Below, piece by piece: positions 60,642-64,000 of a stretch of 64,000 bases of DNA (its first letter is position 1; each line of letters opens with the position of its first letter). Below the pieces are notes generated by a model. That model was not told the DNA's origin, made no database searches, and saw only the letters and a program-made list of their open reading frames with translations. Both the position numbers and the translations under genes were made by a program. Source of the DNA: CAZPBN01 sp964584935 (GTDB taxonomy: Bacteria > Acidobacteriota > Aminicenantia > Aminicenantales > Aminicenantaceae); contig CAZPBN010000003.1 of NCBI GenBank assembly GCA_964584935.1, positions 1 to 64,000 of the forward strand. Direction: 5' to 3'.

Positions 60642-62399
60642 TCATGACTTGTCCTTGCTTAAGGTTTTAAAAGTGTTATCAATCTCAATATATGTTTCAA
60701 CTATGCCTGAATCCTCCTCAGGGAGATATTTCATCTGCGATATATTTTCTCTCACTTCCAATTCAATGATTGTTTCCAGTTCAATTCCTTTCTCAAGAGC
60801 CTTCAGAGCCTCATGATGAAAATGTATTATCGAACGGAGCATCTGGTATTGTTTTCTGTAAGAAGTGTAGGTATCTTGCGGATGGAATGCATTCTGGTGG
60901 AGAAAATCTTCCTTGATGGAACGGGAGGACTCCAGAATAAGGCGTTCCTTATCCGAAAGGGATTCCACTCCCACAAGCCTGGCAATCTCCTGAAGTTCGG
61001 ATTCTTCCTCGAGCAGATGCATGGCTTCCTGCCTGAGTTCCGAAAATTCTTCATTAACCTCTTTATCCCAGTAAGCCTTTATATTTTCTTCATAAAGAGA
61101 ATAGCTCAAAAGCCAGTTTATAGCGGGAAAGTGCCGCATATTAGCCAGTTTATCATCCAGAGCCCAGAACACTTTCACTACTTTAAGAGTTGACTGGACA
61201 ACTGGATCTGAAAGGTCTCCTCCAGGGGGAGACACAGCCCCTATAACACTCAAAGCCCCCCTTCTTTTATCTGATCCAAGACAGACGACTTTTCCGGCCC
61301 TCTCATAAAATTCAGCAAGACGGCTCGCGAGATAAGCCGGATATCCCTCTTCCCCTGGCATCTCCTCCATCCGGCCGGATATTTCTCTCAATGCTTCGGC
61401 CCACCGGCTGGACGAATCAGCCATAAGGGCTACGGAATACCCCATATCACGAAAGTACTCTGCTATGGTCATTCCGGTGTAGATTGAAGCTTCCCTGGCT
61501 GCAACAGGCATATTAGATGTATTGGCAATAATAATCGTTCTTTCCATCAAAGGGCGGCCTGTATGCGGATCCTTGAGTTCCGGGAATTCAAGCAAGAGGT
61601 CTGCCACTTCATTTCCTCTTTCTCCACAGGCGACAAATACAACAACCTGGGCATCAGACCATTTTGCCAGCTGATGCTGCACTACTGTTTTCCCGCTGCC
61701 AAAAGGACCGGGCACACAAGCTGTTCCTCCTTTTGCCAGAGGAAAAAGCGTATCCAGCACTCTCTGTCCCGTTGATAAAGGAACATCGGGCATTAACCTT
61801 TCCTGAACTTTCCTATTTTTTCGAATAGACCAAGTCTGAAACATTCTCACTTCTTTGGTTTCTTCACTGGACTGTATTCGGGCGACTGTTTCATTTATCG
61901 TAAACTTTCCTTTTCTTATCTCTATAACTTTTCCTGAATACCCGAGAGGAACCATTATCTTGTGTTTTATCAAAGGTGTCTCTTCAATCTCTCCTAAAAA
62001 ATCACCTTCAACAACAGTTTTTCCTTGTTTCACACCTGGCGTAAAATCCCATTTCTTCTCTCTATCAAGAGAAGGGACTTCAATACCTCTGGTAACAAAG
62101 TCTCCCTCATTGTCTCTAATAACATCCAGAGGTCTCTGGATACCATCATATATAGAGCTAATAAGTCCGGGCCCCAGTTCCACGCTTAGAGGTTTTCCGG
62201 TGAGAAAGACAGGCTCATCAGGACCAATTCCGGTTGTGTCTTCATAAACCTGGATAAAAGCTTTGTCTTCCCTTAATTCGATGATCTCGCCTATCAATCC
62301 CAATTCCCCTATTTTCACCATGTCATACATTTTTGCTCCCAGACAACCGGATGCTATCACGAGCGGTCCAGCAACTCGAATGATTTTACCTTTTTTCAT
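60642..62399 (-). CDS. atpA: V-type ATP synthase catalytic subunit A
   Basis: A protein of about 585 residues, the catalytic ATPase subunit. Evidence: N-terminal KGKIIRVAGPLVIASG, the A-specific non-homologous insert with GVKQGKTVVEGDFLG, Walker A PGPFGSGKTVVQHQLAKW near residue 230, Walker B region VALMADSSSRWAEALREISG and EEGYPAYLASRLAEFYERAG. ATG 62399, with GGAAGAGGG just upstream, is preferred; the frame extends to a TTG at 62420. It overlaps subunit F by 14 bp. V-type enzymes in bacteria usually pump H+ or Na+; ion choice depends on subunit K, not seen here. Confidence 0.96.
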   Translation of the reverse strand: MKKGKIIRVAGPLVIASGCLGAKMYDMVKIGELGLIGEIIELREDKAFIQVYEDTTGIGPDEPVFLTGKPLSVELGPGLISSIYDGIQRPLDVIRDNEGDFVTRGIEVPSLDREKKWDFTPGVKQGKTVVEGDFLGEIEETPLIKHKIMVPLGYSGKVIEIRKGKFTINETVARIQSSEETKEVRMFQTWSIRKNRKVQERLMPDVPLSTGQRVLDTLFPLAKGGTACVPGPFGSGKTVVQHQLAKWSDAQVVVFVACGERGNEVADLLLEFPELKDPHTGRPLMERTIIIANTSNMPVAAREASIYTGMTIAEYFRDMGYSVALMADSSSRWAEALREISGRMEEMPGEEGYPAYLASRLAEFYERAGKVVCLGSDKRRGALSVIGAVSPPGGDLSDPVVQSTLKVVKVFWALDDKLANMRHFPAINWLLSYSLYEENIKAYWDKEVNEEFSELRQEAMHLLEEESELQEIARLVGVESLSDKERLILESSRSIKEDFLHQNAFHPQDTYTSYRKQYQMLRSIIHFHHEALKALEKGIELETIIELEVRENISQMKYLPEEDSGIVETYIEIDNTFKTLSKDKS

Positions 62400-62727
62400 C
62401 TTTCCCTCTTCCTTTGACAAACGAATCCGATCCGGTGGCTTTTATAGCTATATCCTTCATCATACGTTCCATATAATCAGTGATCCCTCTATGATCGGAG
62501 AAACCAACAACCACCGGACAAAATTTTTTTTTCATATCCTTAAGCTCTTCCGATAAAGGCTCTAAAAAACTCTCATGCATAAAACAAAGCGCAATCCCTT
62601 CATCTTCCAGAGAGTATAAAATTCTTCTGGCTTCTTCGGAATTTTTTGGAGAAAATATCTTCATCCCTGTCGCTTTAAATCCGAACACAAGATCAATATC
62701 TCCTATTATAGCTACTTTATCAAACAT
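62386..62727 (-). CDS. atpF: V-type ATP synthase subunit F
   Basis: A protein of about 113 residues with the V-type F fold: VAIIGDIDLVFGFKATGMKI at the N-terminus (GDxDxVxGF-LxG pattern), IALCFMHESFLEPL and CPVVVGFSDHRGITDYMERM. F binds D in the central stalk. Its start is ATG 62727, overlapping subunit C by 8 bp; a GTG at 62736 is possible. The basic C-terminal tail overlaps subunit A by 14 bp. Confidence 0.9.
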   Translation of the reverse strand: MFDKVAIIGDIDLVFGFKATGMKIFSPKNSEEARRILYSLEDEGIALCFMHESFLEPLSEELKDMKKKFCPVVVGFSDHRGITDYMERMMKDIAIKATGSDSFVKGRGKDEKR

Positions 62728-63505
62728 AGGTTTCACTTATCCTTTTTTTCAAAATCTGGGAAGGTATTTTGTTCAATTTCCCGATTCCCAGAAGTCTGAC
62801 CAGGTTTAGTTCTCTTTGCTTAGCCAGAGCATAGGCAAAAACAGGCTCAGGACCGAATACTATATATTTTGCTTTCTGCAAGATCCTCATTAAAAAGTCC
62901 TCAAAACTGCGCTCAAACTCGACAAAAGTCTCTTCTTCCTCAAGTGTATCCGTTGCCCTATCCCAGATTTCATAGTAAGGTGTGGCACGAAGTTTCTCTC
63001 CAAATTCAGCATAAGAAAGTTCAAAATCTTTTATAAAAGTTGTCTCATCAAGAAAACCACCTTCAATGAGCATTTCCTTCAGTTTATTTTTGTTAAAACC
63101 AAGATAGGTGGCTCTTGAATAATATTTAATGTTAGTCAGATCTATTTTATGTCTGAAATAATTGATGAAAAAGGAACAATCCATTTCTTCAGCCAGCAAT
63201 AGTGCTTTTTGAGGATGATTGGCTCTGTCAATAAGAACTTTGATTTTTTCATCCACAGCTATTTTTGATATTTCATCATCAAGTGCATTCTTTTCTCTTG
63301 TAATGAATTCATCAAGTTCCTCGGAGTTGTTCACATTTATTATCTCTTCTGAGAATTGCCCCGCATCAAATATCATCTTTAAGACAGACCTTATGTCTTC
63401 TTCACTAGCCACTTCAAGAAAAACTCCTTTGGAAACAAGGTTTTTTTCCAAAACGCGCACACGCCCTACTGAATAAAGATAATCAAGCCTTGATGGTTGT
63501 TTCAT
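62720..63505 (-). CDS. atpC: V-type ATP synthase subunit C
   Basis: A 261-residue protein of the V/A-type C (AC39) family, which links the central stalk to the membrane ring. The N-terminus reads YLYSVGRVRVLEKNLVSK and the C-terminus GPEPVFAYALAKQRELNLVR then LLGIGKLNKIPSQILKKRI, which is the typical end of C subunits. It is shorter than many homologues (about 330), with loss in the middle helical repeats rather than the ends. Overlaps E by 4 bp upstream and F by 8 bp downstream. Confidence 0.88.
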   Translation of the reverse strand: MKQPSRLDYLYSVGRVRVLEKNLVSKGVFLEVASEEDIRSVLKMIFDAGQFSEEIINVNNSEELDEFITREKNALDDEISKIAVDEKIKVLIDRANHPQKALLLAEEMDCSFFINYFRHKIDLTNIKYYSRATYLGFNKNKLKEMLIEGGFLDETTFIKDFELSYAEFGEKLRATPYYEIWDRATDTLEEEETFVEFERSFEDFLMRILQKAKYIVFGPEPVFAYALAKQRELNLVRLLGIGKLNKIPSQILKKRISETYV

Positions 63506-63918
63506 ATCCCTAAAATTTCTGTAATATATTTTTCAAGTTTAGGCCTGATCTCCTCTTTCATCTTCTCCTCATCATAAAGCTCTTCTTTAACTCCATCTTT
63601 AAGAATGATTTTTCTTTTTAAAGCCGATTTTCCGATCTTTTGTTTTTTAAACGCTTTTTCAATCACTTCCTCTATTATTTTCTTTTTACTAGATAAAAGT
63701 TTGATCTTCATTTCAAGACGTGCCCCTGTAACAATCCGGCTTGCCTCCAGTTCCGCCTTTCTCTTTTTTTCTTTAAGTATCAATTCGGCTTTTTCTGAAG
63801 CTTCTTTCTCCGCAGCCTTTTTTATACTGTCAGCCTTTTCTTTACTTTCAAGAATTATTTTTTCTGCTTCCCTTTGGGCATCATCTATTATTTTATTCAA
63901 AATATTCTCTAAACTCAT
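63502..63918 (-). CDS. atpE: V-type ATP synthase subunit E
   Basis: A 138-residue peripheral-stalk subunit. The long N-terminal Ala/Glu/Lys coiled coil (about 1-90, MSLENILNKIIDDAQREAEK onward) is characteristic, but the globular C-terminal domain that normally follows (total about 190-200 residues) is short here, ending LEKYITEILGI. AGGAGG precedes the ATG. It is the first gene of the visible cluster, in order E-C-F-A-B-D, and overlaps C by 4 bp. Whether genes for I and K lie beyond 64000 cannot be seen. Confidence 0.8.
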   Translation of the reverse strand: MSLENILNKIIDDAQREAEKIILESKEKADSIKKAAEKEASEKAELILKEKKRKAELEASRIVTGARLEMKIKLLSSKKKIIEEVIEKAFKKQKIGKSALKRKIILKDGVKEELYDEEKMKEEIRPKLEKYITEILGI

Positions 63919-64000
63919 ATTTTTTGGACATCCTCCTGAAATTTTGTATGAGAAATTTCCTTAAACAGTTAGAAATATGATTTTCCTTCCCTTAAAAAAC

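Noticed and set aside
1..64000. CRISPR arrays, prophage genes, rRNA genes, integrases with att sites
   Set aside because: No regularly spaced repeats, phage structural genes, rRNA sequence or integrase were seen; the only mobile traces are the transposase remnants near 51.5 and 52.6 kb.

Overview
The window is an AT-rich chromosomal segment (G+C in the high 30s by eye) from a Gram-negative bacterium. Evidence for an outer membrane is an LpxK/LpxL lipid A pair, a GmhA-type heptose isomerase, ComEC, Tat, and a DUF5916 protein ending in an aromatic beta-barrel signal. Together with a V-type ATPase, a Tricorn-like S41 protease, NamZ/DUF1343 and a GKRP-like double SIS protein, this gene mix reminds me most of Acidobacteriota, class Aminicenantia. 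That placement is an inference from gene content, not a measured phylogeny.

Layout. 0-12 kb: DUF948/YtxH envelope pair, acyl-CoA mutase catalytic subunit, ComEC, an orphan lipoprotein, a Cys/Met PLP enzyme, then lpxK-lpxL-rph-aspC. 11.7-13 kb: gmhA and a PlsC-type acyltransferase. 13.4-21 kb: a minus-strand type IV pilus locus, pilB-pilT-pilC-pilS-pilR followed by a pilin gene with its own sigma-54 promoter. 21.2-31.7 kb, minus strand: a GT39/TPR membrane protein, tRNA-Arg and tRNA-Pro, mutL, a sulfatase lipoprotein, mtaB, purE, purD, glyA and rpiB (a purine and one-carbon supply group). 32-36 kb: a CtpA-type protease, tatA-tatC, and a P-loop kinase translationally coupled to a dCMP deaminase. 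36-43.3 kb: a putatively exported GKRP/MurQ-like double SIS protein beside an exported NamZ-type muramidase, a truncated methyltransferase, and a secreted Tricorn-like protease. 44.4-50.4 kb: DUF72, PolX, LigA, an RRM protein and SlyD.

50.6-58.4 kb is accessory DNA. It holds VapBC, a RelE-type toxin-antitoxin pair and AbiEi/AbiEii, mixed with broken pieces of an FtsX/MacB permease (in two orientations), transposase remnants and a frameshifted small gene, plus a DUF5916 protein and a secreted aspartoacylase-like hydrolase. From 58.6 kb to the end is a V-type ATPase operon (E-C-F-A-B-D on the minus strand) that continues or begins beyond the right edge.

Regulation visible in sequence: several near-consensus sigma-70 promoters (TTGACA, 17-bp spacer, TATAAT-like), some so close to the ATG that the mRNA would be leaderless or nearly so; one clear -24/-12 sigma-54 promoter in front of the pilin; and two good hairpin terminators. 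The items most worth following up are the kinase/dCMP deaminase pair (a split version of the architecture of yeast Dcd1 and of the AvcD/DcdV anti-phage deaminases), the GKRP-like/NamZ pair with export signals, and the shattered-gene zone around the toxin-antitoxin modules.
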